Positions 7,497-16,527 of a DNA stretch of 58,528 nucleotides are shown here, one piece after another. The translations under genes were made by a program, and so were the position numbers. The notes beneath the pieces are model-generated. The model searched no databases and was not told the DNA's origin. It saw nothing but the letters and a program-made list of their open reading frames with translations. The first letter of the stretch is position 1, and the number at the start of each line of letters is the position of its first letter. The stretch comes from SIG636 sp045592105 (GTDB taxonomy: Bacteria; Bacillota; Clostridia; Oscillospirales; CAG-382), in assembly GCA_045592105.1 (NCBI GenBank), contig JAZNUB010000046.1:1-58528 (forward strand), in the 5' to 3' direction.

Positions 7497-7772
7497 ATGT
7501 CGGTAACAGCAAAGCATATACCAACAAGAAAATGCGTTGCCTGCAGAAGCTCTAAACCCAAGGCAGAGCTTTTGAGGGTGGTTAAATACCAAGGCAAGCT
7601 TTTTATTGACGATACCGCCAAGGCTGAAGGCAGAGGTGCCTATATCTGCAAGGACACAAGCTGTGTTAAGGCGGCAATTAAAACACGAAGGCTTGAAAAA
7701 GCGTTTCGGATGCAGGTACCGGCTGAAATATTAAACGCGTTGGAAGAGCTTTCCTTAAATATGGAGGTGTAA
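7497..7772 (+). CDS. rnpM: YlxR-family RNase P modulator RnpM
   Basis: A 91-residue RNA-binding protein (DUF448/YlxR). Family signature RKCVACRSSKPKAELLRVVK near the N-terminus and GRGAYICKDTSC in the middle. In Bacillus the homologue has been reported to bind and modulate RNase P RNA. Start at ATG 7497 fits ACGGAG 10 nt upstream; the upstream ATG (7488) is too close to it. In many Firmicutes an L7Ae-like gene (ylxQ) separates this gene from infB; here only 6 nt separate them. Confidence 0.88.
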   Translation: MSVTAKHIPTRKCVACRSSKPKAELLRVVKYQGKLFIDDTAKAEGRGAYICKDTSCVKAAIKTRRLEKAFRMQVPAEILNALEELSLNMEV

Positions 7773-7778
7773 TGATAT

Positions 7779-10103
7779 ATGGCAACAATCGAAAAGTATA
7801 GAATTAGCAGTCTTGCAAAAGACCTTAACGTTAAAAACAAAGAGCTTGTGCAGCTTTTAAGCGACCACGGTATGCCGAGAAGAAGCTCTATGTCCGTACT
7901 TGAGGAGCCTGAGCTTAGCCTGATATTTGAACACGTTACACAAAGCAATCAGGTTGATTTAACGGCGTTTTTCAAGTTTTACGATGAAAAGAAGGCGGCG
8001 GCTAAGGCTACGGAGGAGGCGGCTTCTCCCAAAGAAAGCGCAGCTAAAGAAAAGCCCGCGGCAGAGGCGCAAGAGCAAAACAAGCCGCAAAAGAAGGGCG
8101 CAGCCCCTGTTAAAAAGAAGGATAAAACTCAGGTTCGCCATGTTGACACCAGAGGCGGCGTTGCCGTTGACCTTTCCAAATACGATGAGAAGCTTGAGAA
8201 ATACGATACCCGCTCCGATAAGGAAAGCAAGGGTGTTCAGCGTATAAAGAAAAAGAACGGTCAAAACCGTCAAAACGAAGGCTTTAAGGGCGGCAAGAAC
8301 GATTGGAACAAGCAGAACAACGCGAAAAAGAACCCGCAGTTCAAGCCCAAGCCTGTTAAGCTTGTTATAAGCGTACCCGAAGAGATTACCGTTTCCGAGC
8401 TTGCTTCCCGTATGAAAACGGCAGTTGGCGAGGTTATTAAGCGCCTGATGAAGATGGGCGTTATGGCATCCGTGAACGAAACCGTTGATTTTGATACCGC
8501 TTACCTGCTTTGTGATGAAATGGGTATAGAGGTAAACAAAGAGGTTGTTGTTACGATAGAAGAAAAGCTGTTTGACGAAAGCGTTGATACCGCTGAACAG
8601 CTTCAACACAGAGCGCCCGTTGTTGTTGTAATGGGTCACGTTGACCACGGCAAGACTTCCCTGCTTGACGCTATACGCAATACAAGAGTTACTGCAGGTG
8701 AAGCAGGCGGTATTACACAGCATATCGGTGCATACAGCGTTTCCATAAATAACGAAAACATCACTTTCCTTGACACGCCCGGCCACGCAGCGTTTACCGC
8801 TATGCGTGCAAGGGGTGCAAATATCACGGATATAGCCGTTCTTGTTGTTGCGGCAGACGACGGTATTATGCCGCAAACGGTAGAGGCTATCAACCACGCT
8901 AAAGCCGCAGGCGTTTCCATAGTTGTTGCTATAAACAAGATGGATAAGCCCACAGCTAACCCCGACAACGTTAAGAACGCGCTTGTTCAATACGAATTAG
9001 TGCCTGAGGAGTGGGGTGGCGACGTTATATGCGTGCCCGTTTCCGCGCTTAAGCACGAGGGTATAGACGAGCTTTTGGAAATGATACTGCTTAATGCAGA
9101 GGTTATGGACCTTAAGGCTAACCCCAACAGAGCCGCAAAGGGCGTTGTTATAGAAGCTAAGCTTGATAAGGGGCGCGGTACCGTTGCAACCATTCTCGTT
9201 CAGAACGGTACCTTGAAGATGGGTGACGTTGTTATTGCAGGCACCTCCGTTGGCCGAGTAAGAGTTATGCTTAACGATAAAGGTCAGCGCATTACGGAAG
9301 CAGGTCCTTCCTGCCCCGTTGAGATAACCGGTCTTTCCGAAGTGCCTGATGCGGGCGACGTTTTCTATGCCGTTAAGGACGAAAAGATGGCAAGAGAGCT
9401 TGTTGAAAAGCGCAAGCAGGAAAAGAAAGAGGCTGAGTTTAGCCGTAACGCCAAGGTTAATTTGGATGATTTGTTCAGCCAGATCAGCGATGGTGTTAAG
9501 GAGCTTAACCTCATCGTTAAGGCAGACGTTCAAGGCTCTGCCGAGGCTGTTAAATCCAGCCTTGAAAAGCTTTCCAACGAGGAAGTTAAGGTTAAGGTTA
9601 TACACGCAGGTGTTGGCGGCATAAGCGATAACGACGTTATGCTGGCTGATGCATCCAACGCTATTATCATCGGCTTCAACATAAGGCCCGATAAATCCGC
9701 GCTTGCTTCCGCTGATGAAAAGAACGTTGATATAAGAACATACCGTGTAATTTACGAGTGCCTTGAAGAAATAGAGGCTGCTATGAAGGGTATGCTTGCT
9801 CCTAAATTTAAAGAGGTTATCCTTGGCAGAGCTGAGGTTAGACAGACTATACACGTACCCAACGTTGGTACTATTGCAGGCTCTTACGTTCAGGACGGCA
9901 AGATTACAAGAAACGCTTCTATCCGCGTTGTGCGTGACAGCGTTGTTATATTCGAAGACAAGATTTCCTCCCTGCGCCGCTTCAAGGATGACGTTAGAGA
10001 GGTTGCACAGTCCTTTGAATGCGGTATCGGTCTTGATAAGTTTAACGATATCAAGGTTGGTGACATATTAGAGGCCTTCATTATGGAGGAAATTAAAGCG
10101 TAA
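7779..10103 (+). CDS. infB: Translation initiation factor IF-2
   Basis: A 774-residue GTPase that places initiator fMet-tRNA on the 30S subunit and promotes subunit joining. IF2_N module at 1-55 (SLAKDLNVKNKELVQLL), then a low-complexity Lys/Glu/Ala/Gln linker to about 185, a second IF2_N module, and the G domain: G1 GHVDHGKTS (from about 286), G2 GITQHIGAY, G3 DTPGH (from 332), G4 NKMD (from 386), G5 SAL. Domains II-IV follow, with a typical end (VGDILEAFIMEEIKA). The start follows GGAGGTG. All GTP-binding motifs are intact. Confidence 0.95.
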   Translation: MATIEKYRISSLAKDLNVKNKELVQLLSDHGMPRRSSMSVLEEPELSLIFEHVTQSNQVDLTAFFKFYDEKKAAAKATEEAASPKESAAKEKPAAEAQEQNKPQKKGAAPVKKKDKTQVRHVDTRGGVAVDLSKYDEKLEKYDTRSDKESKGVQRIKKKNGQNRQNEGFKGGKNDWNKQNNAKKNPQFKPKPVKLVISVPEEITVSELASRMKTAVGEVIKRLMKMGVMASVNETVDFDTAYLLCDEMGIEVNKEVVVTIEEKLFDESVDTAEQLQHRAPVVVVMGHVDHGKTSLLDAIRNTRVTAGEAGGITQHIGAYSVSINNENITFLDTPGHAAFTAMRARGANITDIAVLVVAADDGIMPQTVEAINHAKAAGVSIVVAINKMDKPTANPDNVKNALVQYELVPEEWGGDVICVPVSALKHEGIDELLEMILLNAEVMDLKANPNRAAKGVVIEAKLDKGRGTVATILVQNGTLKMGDVVIAGTSVGRVRVMLNDKGQRITEAGPSCPVEITGLSEVPDAGDVFYAVKDEKMARELVEKRKQEKKEAEFSRNAKVNLDDLFSQISDGVKELNLIVKADVQGSAEAVKSSLEKLSNEEVKVKVIHAGVGGISDNDVMLADASNAIIIGFNIRPDKSALASADEKNVDIRTYRVIYECLEEIEAAMKGMLAPKFKEVILGRAEVRQTIHVPNVGTIAGSYVQDGKITRNASIRVVRDSVVIFEDKISSLRRFKDDVREVAQSFECGIGLDKFNDIKVGDILEAFIMEEIKA

Positions 10104-10115
10104 GAAGGAATTTTA

Positions 10116-10490
10116 ATGGCACACAGATTAGACAGAATTAACGAAAGCGTTGCGAGGGAGCTTACAGACATCCTTCGCAACGTAAAAGACCCAAGGGTTT
10201 CTACGGCGTTTATAAGCATTACAGGTGTTGAGGTTACGGCAGATTTGGCATTTGCCAAGGTGCATTACAGCGTGCTTGGCAAGGCAGACCCCGCGCTTGC
10301 TAAAGGGCTTGTTTCTGCAAGCGGCTATATTAGAGGCGAGCTTGCCGCGCGCCTTAACCTGCGTAACACGCCGAAGCTAACCTTTATAAAAGACGATACG
10401 GCAGAGAGGGCTATGAAGATATCGGATATACTGAAATCCACAACCTACTCTACCGACCCTAACGGCGAAAATGGTGAAACGAATGAATAG
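10116..10490 (+). CDS. rbfA: Ribosome-binding factor A (RbfA)
   Basis: 124 residues with the KH-like fold of the family: HRLDRINESVARELTDIL, VKDPRV, then the helix-kink-helix segment ending LTFIKDDTAERAMKISDIL. It binds the 30S head during late 16S rRNA maturation, in the same process as RimP. It follows infB after 12 nt. Its stop codon overlaps the start of the next gene in ATGAATAG. Confidence 0.93.
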   Translation: MAHRLDRINESVARELTDILRNVKDPRVSTAFISITGVEVTADLAFAKVHYSVLGKADPALAKGLVSASGYIRGELAARLNLRNTPKLTFIKDDTAERAMKISDILKSTTYSTDPNGENGETNE

Positions 10491-11439
10491 CATTAGTTAT
10501 GCCGAAGCTGCCGCGTTCCTTGCGGAGCGCGACGGCTTTGTTGTTTTTACACACGCTAATCCCGATGGCGATACCATAGGCTCTGCCGCGGCGTTAGTAC
10601 GCATACTGCGTGCGATGGGCAAAAGTGCCGTTGCCGTATGTGCGGACAGGATACCGCAAAAGCTTTCTTTTTTGGATAAGGACGGTGTTTTTGCAAACGC
10701 GCTTCCCGAAAATATCGGAACGGCTGTTAGCGTTGATGTTGCTTCCAAGGCGGTGCTTGGCGGGTTAGGCGATATTTGCGATGGTGAAGGCTTTGAGCTT
10801 TCTATTGACCATCACAAGGTAAACACACTTCCCTGCAAGCGTTTGCTTGTTAAGCCCGAATATATTGCAAACGGCGAAATTATCTACGAGCTTGCGCTTT
10901 TTATGGGCGCAAGGCTTGATTTTGATATAGCAGAGGCTTTATATACTGCAATATGCTCTGACAGCGGTGGGTTTAGGTATTCTAACACAAGGCCCGAAAC
11001 CTACGAATACGCCGCAGAGTTTTTGCGTGCGGGTATTGACTTTGCGGATATAAACAGAAGGCTTTTTGAACAGAAAAGCGAAACGCAAATAAAGCTTGAG
11101 CGTGAAGCCTACAACGCTCTTACCGTGCATTACGGCGGTAAGCTTGCAGTTGTTGCGATAGACGAGGAAACTGCACTTAAATGCGGTGCTTCTGACACGG
11201 ATTTTGACTCTGTAAACCAAATACCGCGCCAGCTTTGCGGTGTGGAGGTTTCCGCAGTTATACGCCCTAAAAAGGGCGAAACTAAGGTTTCCCTGCGTTC
11301 TAACGTGTATTACGACGTTTCTGCCTTTGCAAAGCGTTTTGGCGGCGGCGGACACGTGCATGCCGCAGGGTATCAATACGGCGGCTCCGTAAAGGATGCG
11401 GCGGAAGCATTAATCAAAGAGATGGACGGTACATTTTAA
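10483..11439 (+). CDS. nrnA: DHH-family oligoribonuclease / pAp phosphatase NrnA
   Basis: A 318-residue DHH phosphoesterase. Motifs seen: THANPDGDTIGSAAAL (motif I), the DHH triad in SIDHHKVN, CSDSGGFRYSNTRP (motif III), and the DHHA1 end GGGGHVHAAGYQYGG that binds substrate. NrnA degrades nanoRNAs of two to five nucleotides and dephosphorylates 3'-phosphoadenosine 5'-phosphate. This is its standard place between rbfA and truB. ATG 10483 is used because it overlaps the rbfA stop, indicating translational coupling; a GTG 12 nt earlier is less likely. Confidence 0.9.
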   Translation: MNSISYAEAAAFLAERDGFVVFTHANPDGDTIGSAAALVRILRAMGKSAVAVCADRIPQKLSFLDKDGVFANALPENIGTAVSVDVASKAVLGGLGDICDGEGFELSIDHHKVNTLPCKRLLVKPEYIANGEIIYELALFMGARLDFDIAEALYTAICSDSGGFRYSNTRPETYEYAAEFLRAGIDFADINRRLFEQKSETQIKLEREAYNALTVHYGGKLAVVAIDEETALKCGASDTDFDSVNQIPRQLCGVEVSAVIRPKKGETKVSLRSNVYYDVSAFAKRFGGGGHVHAAGYQYGGSVKDAAEALIKEMDGTF

Positions 11440-12348
11440 ATGGATGTAAGCGGTGTACTTATTGTAGACAAGCCCCAGGGGATAAGCAGCCACACGGTTG
11501 TAAACCGCGTTAGACGAATATTTGATATTAGAACCGTTGGGCACGCAGGCACCTTGGACCCTTTAGCAACGGGCGTGCTTCCTATCCTTGTTGGGCGCGC
11601 CGTTAAAGCCTCTGAGTTTTTGAAGGAGCACGATAAGGAGTACATAGCAGGTGTAAAGCTTGGCGTTACTACCGACAGCTTTGACACAACGGGTAACGTT
11701 TTAACGCGCTTTGAGGGGGAACTGCCAAGCTTTAAGCAGTTTGAAAGCGCGGCTTTAAGCTTTAAAGGCACGTTTATGCAACTGCCGCCAATGTATTCCG
11801 CTTTAAAGGTTGGCGGTGTTAAGCTTGTTAAGCTTGCAAGGCAAGGCATTGAGGTGGAGCGTACTCCGCGTGAGGTTACTATTAGCAGTATAAAAGCTTT
11901 TGAGGAAAACGGCGAGTTTTATATAAAGGTTGCCTGCTCTAAGGGGACGTATATACGCACGCTTTGCGATGATATCGGTAAAGCGATGGGCTGTGGGGCG
12001 GTTATGTCTTCCCTGCGGCGTACCGTTGTGGGGGATTTCCATATTGAAAAGGCTTACACGCTTGATGAGCTTTCGGAGATGGACGAAGATGCACTTAAAG
12101 CCACGCTTATCCCGATTGACAGCCTTTTTTCCGAATATCAAGAGATATTTTTGCCCGCCTTTTACTCCACGCTTTACAAAAACGGTTGCGAAATATATTT
12201 TAAAAAGCTACGCCCCGCAGGTATAGACAGAGAAGCAGAGGGCGTGTACTACCGTGTTTATGACAAAAACGGATTTATAGCGCTTGGTGAAAGCGCACGG
12301 TTTGATAGCGGTATGGCGCTTAAAGCGCGAAAAATGTTTTTCAATTAA
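11440..12348 (+). CDS. truB: tRNA pseudouridine(55) synthase TruB
   Basis: 302 residues. It converts U55 of the T-loop in most tRNAs to pseudouridine. N-terminal GVLIVDKPQGISSHTVVNRV and the catalytic loop GHAGTLDPLATGVLPI with nucleophile D40 are complete; KGTYIRTLCDDIG and the YSALKVGG loop are also present. The ATG directly abuts the nrnA stop codon. In most Firmicutes ribF follows; here the operon ends at a terminator instead. Confidence 0.93.
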   Translation: MDVSGVLIVDKPQGISSHTVVNRVRRIFDIRTVGHAGTLDPLATGVLPILVGRAVKASEFLKEHDKEYIAGVKLGVTTDSFDTTGNVLTRFEGELPSFKQFESAALSFKGTFMQLPPMYSALKVGGVKLVKLARQGIEVERTPREVTISSIKAFEENGEFYIKVACSKGTYIRTLCDDIGKAMGCGAVMSSLRRTVVGDFHIEKAYTLDELSEMDEDALKATLIPIDSLFSEYQEIFLPAFYSTLYKNGCEIYFKKLRPAGIDREAEGVYYRVYDKNGFIALGESARFDSGMALKARKMFFN

Positions 12349-12368
12349 AAACCACTCCCAACAACAAG

Positions 12369-12401
12369 GCGCAAAATGCAAAACATTTTGTGCTTTTTCA
12401 T
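12369..12401 (+). terminator. Rho-independent terminator of the rimP-truB operon
   Basis: GCGCAAAATG pairs with CATTTTGTGC (one G-U) across a CAAAA loop, followed by TTTTTCATT. Confidence 0.75.
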
Positions 12402-12447
12402 TGGTATTTAATCAAAGGGGATTATAATATTATCGGAGGTGCTTGGT

Positions 12448-13116
12448 ATGAGAATTCTTATTGCAGACGATGAAAGAGAGCTTAACGCTGTAATTGCTAA
12501 AAGGCTTGTTATGGAAGGCTTTACCGTGGATTGTTGCTTTAACGGCGAAGAAGCGTTGGATTATTTGCGCTTTGCTGACTATGACGCTATCATACTTGAT
12601 ATAATGATGCCTAAAATGTCCGGTTTGGAGCTACTTGCAAAGCTACGCGCACAAAAAAATATGGTGCCCGTGCTTTTGCTTACTGCTAAGGACGGCGTTA
12701 ACGACAGGGTTACGGGGCTTAACGCAGGCGCGGACGATTATTTGATAAAGCCCTTCTCGCTGGACGAGCTTATTGCAAGGCTTCGCGCTATAACACGCCG
12801 TAAAAGCGGCGTTGTGGTGAACGTGCTTACAGCCGCCGACCTTTGCATAAATCTTAACAACCACACGGTAACGCGGGGAGATAGAGAGATAACGCTTTCT
12901 TCCAAGGAATTTTCGATACTTGAGCTACTTGTTAGAAACAAAGGCAACGTTCTTACGCGCGAAAAAATTGAGGAGCATATATGGAACTACGATTACGAGG
13001 GCGGAAGCAACGTTATTGACGTTTATATTAGCTATCTCAGAAAAAAGGTAGACGGTAACGAGGAAAAAAAGCTTATTCACACCATAAGAGGCTTTGGATA
13101 TATAGTAAAGGAATAG
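12448..13116 (+). CDS. OmpR/PhoB-family response regulator
   Basis: 222 residues. Receiver domain 1-115 with acidic pair D7/D8, phospho-acceptor D51 (DAIILDIMMPKMSG), T79 and K101 (ADDYLIKPF). A winged-helix Trans_reg_C domain fills 125-222 (LSSKEFSILELLVRNKGNVL, then NVIDVYISYLRKKVD and IHTIRGFGYIVKE). The start follows GGAGGTGCTTGGT. The histidine kinase gene begins 4 nt after its stop, a standard co-transcribed pair. The target is not shown by the sequence; the ABC exporter operon that follows is a candidate. Confidence 0.93.
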   Translation: MRILIADDERELNAVIAKRLVMEGFTVDCCFNGEEALDYLRFADYDAIILDIMMPKMSGLELLAKLRAQKNMVPVLLLTAKDGVNDRVTGLNAGADDYLIKPFSLDELIARLRAITRRKSGVVVNVLTAADLCINLNNHTVTRGDREITLSSKEFSILELLVRNKGNVLTREKIEEHIWNYDYEGGSNVIDVYISYLRKKVDGNEEKKLIHTIRGFGYIVKE

Positions 13117-13120
13117 CACG

Positions 13121-14596
13121 ATGAAAAAAATGAGCATAAAGCTTAGAATAACGCTTTATTTTACTTTGATACTGTTTTTGCTTTCTGCGGTGATGATGGG
13201 GTATATTATAGCTATATCAACGGCTTCTGCTGAAAACGAGCTGGAGAAAACGCTTGAAAGCCATGTAGATGATTTATACAACAAAGTATACTATAAGCCT
13301 ACCAATGCCCCTTCGGACTCTACTCCGAACGGCAACCAGCCGCCGTTTCCACCCAATGATGGTAATAAAAACCCCGGCTCTATGCGTGACCCCGAGCAGC
13401 ACAAAACCTATAAGCTGATTGTACCCACGGATTATTCGTTTAGAGATGGCGACGTTGCTTTATACATATACGAGGAAGGCGAGAATGCAACTATATACGG
13501 CCAGCTTTTTGATGGGCTGTATTTTGATGATGATACCGCCAAAAACGAAGCTATCGTTAAGCAAAGGACGGACAAAAAGGAATATCTTGTATACGCCAGA
13601 TTCATTAAAGAGGGCGATAAAAAGGAAAGCGATGGCGCGTGGGTTGTGGGCGCAATTGACAACGATATCGTTAATACGATAGTATACGATACGTTAAAGT
13701 ACGCAATAGTTGCTTTACCCGTTATTATTCTGCTTGCCGCGGCATTTGGTTACATAGTTACCAAGCGCGCTTTTCGCCCCGTTGCAGAGATTACAAACGC
13801 CGCTAACGAGATAGCAAACGGAAGCGACCTATCAAAGCGCATAAATTTGGGCGAGGGCGGCGATGAAATCTTTAAGCTTGCTTCCACGGTTGACAGCATG
13901 CTTGAAACTATACAAAGGGATTTTGAGCGTGAAAAGCAGTTTACAAACGATGCCTCGCACGAGCTTAGAACGCCTGTATCTATAATTATGGCACAAAGCG
14001 AGCTTGCGCTTGACAGCAAGGCAAGCGACAATGACCGTATAGAAGCGTTGGAAAGCATTAACCGCCAAAGCCACAGGGTAAACAAGCTGTTGGCAGAGCT
14101 GTTAAACCTTGCGCGCTCTGATAACGGAAAAACCGTTTTGGAAAAGGAAAGCTTTGATTTAACGGAGCTTGCTGAGATGGTTATTGAAGAAAAAAGCGCG
14201 TTTGCGGAAGCAAAAAGCATAAGCTTGCGCCTTGTAAGCAATGAGCCCGTTATGGTTGTTGCAGACCAAACCTTGCTTATGAGGGTTCTAATCAACCTGA
14301 TAACCAACTCCGTTAAATACGGCAAGGAAGGCGGTTTAACCGAGGTAAGCGTTGAAAGAAAGGGCGAAAACGGCGCAGTTTGCCGTGTGAAGGACAACGG
14401 TATCGGCATATCAAAAGATGATATAGACAAGGTTTGGAACCGCTTTTTCCGCGCAGATACCGCACGCACCTTTGACGAAAACGGAAGCTTTGGGCTTGGG
14501 CTACCGATGGTTAAAAGCATAGTAGAAGCACACGGCGGAACCGTAAAAGCCGAAAGCGTGCTTGGAGAAGGCTCTGTTTTCGAGTTCACAATTTAA
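13121..14596 (+). CDS. Sensor histidine kinase
   Basis: A 491-residue membrane kinase. TM1 at about 9-31; extracellular sensor of about 160 residues that opens with a Pro/Asn-rich low-complexity stretch (GNQPPFPPNDGNKNPGS) and has a short beta-rich core; TM2 at about 192-215; HAMP (FRPVAEITNAANEIANG); HisKA with H280 in the motif SHELRTPVSII; HATPase with N box (LINLITNSVKYG), G1 (VKDNGIGIS), F box and G2 (FGLGLPMVKSI). It is complete and presumably phosphorylates the upstream regulator. The architecture is of the EnvZ/CssS class; the signal is unknown. Confidence 0.92.
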   Translation: MKKMSIKLRITLYFTLILFLLSAVMMGYIIAISTASAENELEKTLESHVDDLYNKVYYKPTNAPSDSTPNGNQPPFPPNDGNKNPGSMRDPEQHKTYKLIVPTDYSFRDGDVALYIYEEGENATIYGQLFDGLYFDDDTAKNEAIVKQRTDKKEYLVYARFIKEGDKKESDGAWVVGAIDNDIVNTIVYDTLKYAIVALPVIILLAAAFGYIVTKRAFRPVAEITNAANEIANGSDLSKRINLGEGGDEIFKLASTVDSMLETIQRDFEREKQFTNDASHELRTPVSIIMAQSELALDSKASDNDRIEALESINRQSHRVNKLLAELLNLARSDNGKTVLEKESFDLTELAEMVIEEKSAFAEAKSISLRLVSNEPVMVVADQTLLMRVLINLITNSVKYGKEGGLTEVSVERKGENGAVCRVKDNGIGISKDDIDKVWNRFFRADTARTFDENGSFGLGLPMVKSIVEAHGGTVKAESVLGEGSVFEFTI

Positions 14597-14660
14597 CACA
14601 TATATGGGGAATGTGAAAAAAGGCTGGACCGCTGCCATTTTTCCCTCCCCCCTAAAGCGA

Positions 14661-14697
14661 GGTGCTGTAAAAAACCATGTTTTTTACAGCACCTTTT
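14661..14697 (+). terminator. Strong terminator after the two-component system
   Basis: GGTGCTGTAAAAAA pairs perfectly with TTTTTTACAGCACC across CCATG, followed by TTTT. Confidence 0.85.
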
Positions 14698-14699
14698 GT

Positions 14700-14728
14700 T
14701 TGACTTAATAAACACACTGTGATATAAT
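14700..14728 (+). promoter_or_regulatory. Sigma-A promoter of the ABC exporter operon
   Basis: TTGACT (14700-14705), 17 bp, TATAAT (14723-14728). The first gene starts 27 nt after the -10. Confidence 0.75.
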
Positions 14729-14754
14729 GTAATGTTAATAAGGGAGGGATAAAG

Positions 14755-16527
14755 TTGATATTCGGAAAGCACATTAACAAATATTATTTGAAATACTCCT
14801 GGGCTTTGCTTATCGGGCTTACAGCACTTATAATGATAGACTATTTTCAGCTAAAAATACCTGAGATATACCGTATGGTTATCAACGGTATGAACGGGCA
14901 AAGCGAAGCGGGAGTTGTGTTTAACACGGACTATCTGCTTGATAAGATTTGTATGCCACTTATCGGTGTTATACTTGCAATGGTTATCGGGCGTTTTTTA
15001 TGGCGCGTTTGCTTTTTCGGCACAGCTTTGAAGGTTGAAACGGAAATCAGATACCGTATGTTTGACCACTGCAAGGACCTTTCCCACCAATACTATCAGG
15101 TAAACAAGGTTGGCAATATGATGTCCTTGTTCACCAACGATTTGGAAACCGTGCAGGACTGCTTTAGTATGGGGGTAATGACGTTTTTTGACGCTATCTT
15201 CCTTGGCACGCTTGCCGTTATAAAAATGTGGCGTATGAACCACATACTGACCACGCTTTCGCTTATTCCAATGACGTTTCTTTTGGTTGCGGCGTTGGTT
15301 TTGGGGAGATACCTTACCAAAAAGTGGAACCGCAGGCAGGAGGCGTTCTCTTCCCTTTCGGATTTCGCGCAGGAAAGCTTTTCGGGCATTGCCGTGGTTA
15401 AGGCGTTTGTTAAAGAGGCTAAGGAGCTTTGGGCGTTTAAAAAGCTTAACGTTGAAAACGAAAACGCCAACGTGGATTTTACGCGGCTTTCCACGCTTTT
15501 GCGTATCTCCGTTATGCTGTTTGTAGAGTCCGTTATATGCGTAATATTAGGGTACGGCGGATATCTTGTGTATATCGGCGGCTTTGATGCGGGCGAGCTT
15601 GTTGAGTTTATTGGCTACTTTAACGCCATAATATGGCCCGTTATGGCTGTATCGGAGCTTATAGAAATGCGCTCTCGCGGGAAGGCATCGCTTAAACGTA
15701 TAAGCGAACTGCTTGATGCCAAGCGTGACGTTTACGACCGCGGCGAGATGGAACAGGCAAACTATATCAAAGGTAACATAGAGTTTCGTAATCTCAGCTT
15801 CCGTTACCCCGATGGTGACAGGAACGCTTTAACAAACCTTAGCTTCACCATAAACGCAGGCGAAAACGTTGGGCTTGTAGGCAAAACGGGGTGCGGCAAA
15901 ACTACGGTTGTTGACCTGATACTTCGTACATATAACGTGGACGAAGGGATGCTTTTTATCGATGGGCACGATGTAAATAAGCTTCCTATTCGAACCGTGC
16001 GCGATGCGTGTGCCTACGTGCCGCAGGATAACTTTTTGTTTAGCGATACGATAGAAAGCAACATAGCCTTCTCCAAAGACGATCTGCCCGGAAGCGAGAT
16101 TGAAAACGCGGCGGTGCTTTCGGACGTTGATGCTGATATACGCGGATTTACCGATGGATACGCAACCATACTTGGCGAGCGCGGCGTTACCGTATCCGGC
16201 GGGCAAAAACAGCGCATATCAATTGCTCGCGCTCTTATTAAGGATGCGCCTATACTTATACTGGACGATTCTGTTTCCGCAGTTGATACGAAAACGGAAA
16301 AGATTATTCTTGACAACCTTAAAAACACGCGCAAGGGGCGCACTACAATACTGATTGCACACCGTATCTCCACCGTTGAAAATATGGACAAGATAGTGTT
16401 TATGGGTAACGGCACGGTTATTGCGGTTGGCACGCACAACGAGCTTTTGGAAAGATGTGACGAATACCACCGTATGGTACAGCTTCAAAAGCTTGAAGCA
16501 AAAGGAGGTGAAGACGGCAATGCGTGA
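14755..16527 (+). CDS. Heterodimeric ABC exporter, subunit A (degenerate ATPase site)
   Basis: 590 residues. Six-helix type-1 exporter membrane domain to about 320, then an ATPase domain. Walker A GKTGCGKT from 376; signature VSGGQKQR about 484-491; Walker B LILDDSVSAVD, in which the catalytic glutamate is replaced by D505; H-loop IAHRIST is present. One degenerate site is typical of heterodimeric exporters such as BmrC/D-type. TTG start after AGGGAGGG. The partner gene overlaps by 8 nt. Substrate unknown: such pairs export drugs, lipids or peptides. Placement after a two-component system is consistent with stress-induced efflux, but separate promoters are present. Confidence 0.9.
   Translation: MIFGKHINKYYLKYSWALLIGLTALIMIDYFQLKIPEIYRMVINGMNGQSEAGVVFNTDYLLDKICMPLIGVILAMVIGRFLWRVCFFGTALKVETEIRYRMFDHCKDLSHQYYQVNKVGNMMSLFTNDLETVQDCFSMGVMTFFDAIFLGTLAVIKMWRMNHILTTLSLIPMTFLLVAALVLGRYLTKKWNRRQEAFSSLSDFAQESFSGIAVVKAFVKEAKELWAFKKLNVENENANVDFTRLSTLLRISVMLFVESVICVILGYGGYLVYIGGFDAGELVEFIGYFNAIIWPVMAVSELIEMRSRGKASLKRISELLDAKRDVYDRGEMEQANYIKGNIEFRNLSFRYPDGDRNALTNLSFTINAGENVGLVGKTGCGKTTVVDLILRTYNVDEGMLFIDGHDVNKLPIRTVRDACAYVPQDNFLFSDTIESNIAFSKDDLPGSEIENAAVLSDVDADIRGFTDGYATILGERGVTVSGGQKQRISIARALIKDAPILILDDSVSAVDTKTEKIILDNLKNTRKGRTTILIAHRISTVENMDKIVFMGNGTVIAVGTHNELLERCDEYHRMVQLQKLEAKGGEDGNA

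Noticed and set aside
7959..9854. Long minus-strand open frames (up to 343 residues) opposite infB
   Set aside because: They lie antisense to the well-conserved infB frame, have odd composition and no ribosome sites.
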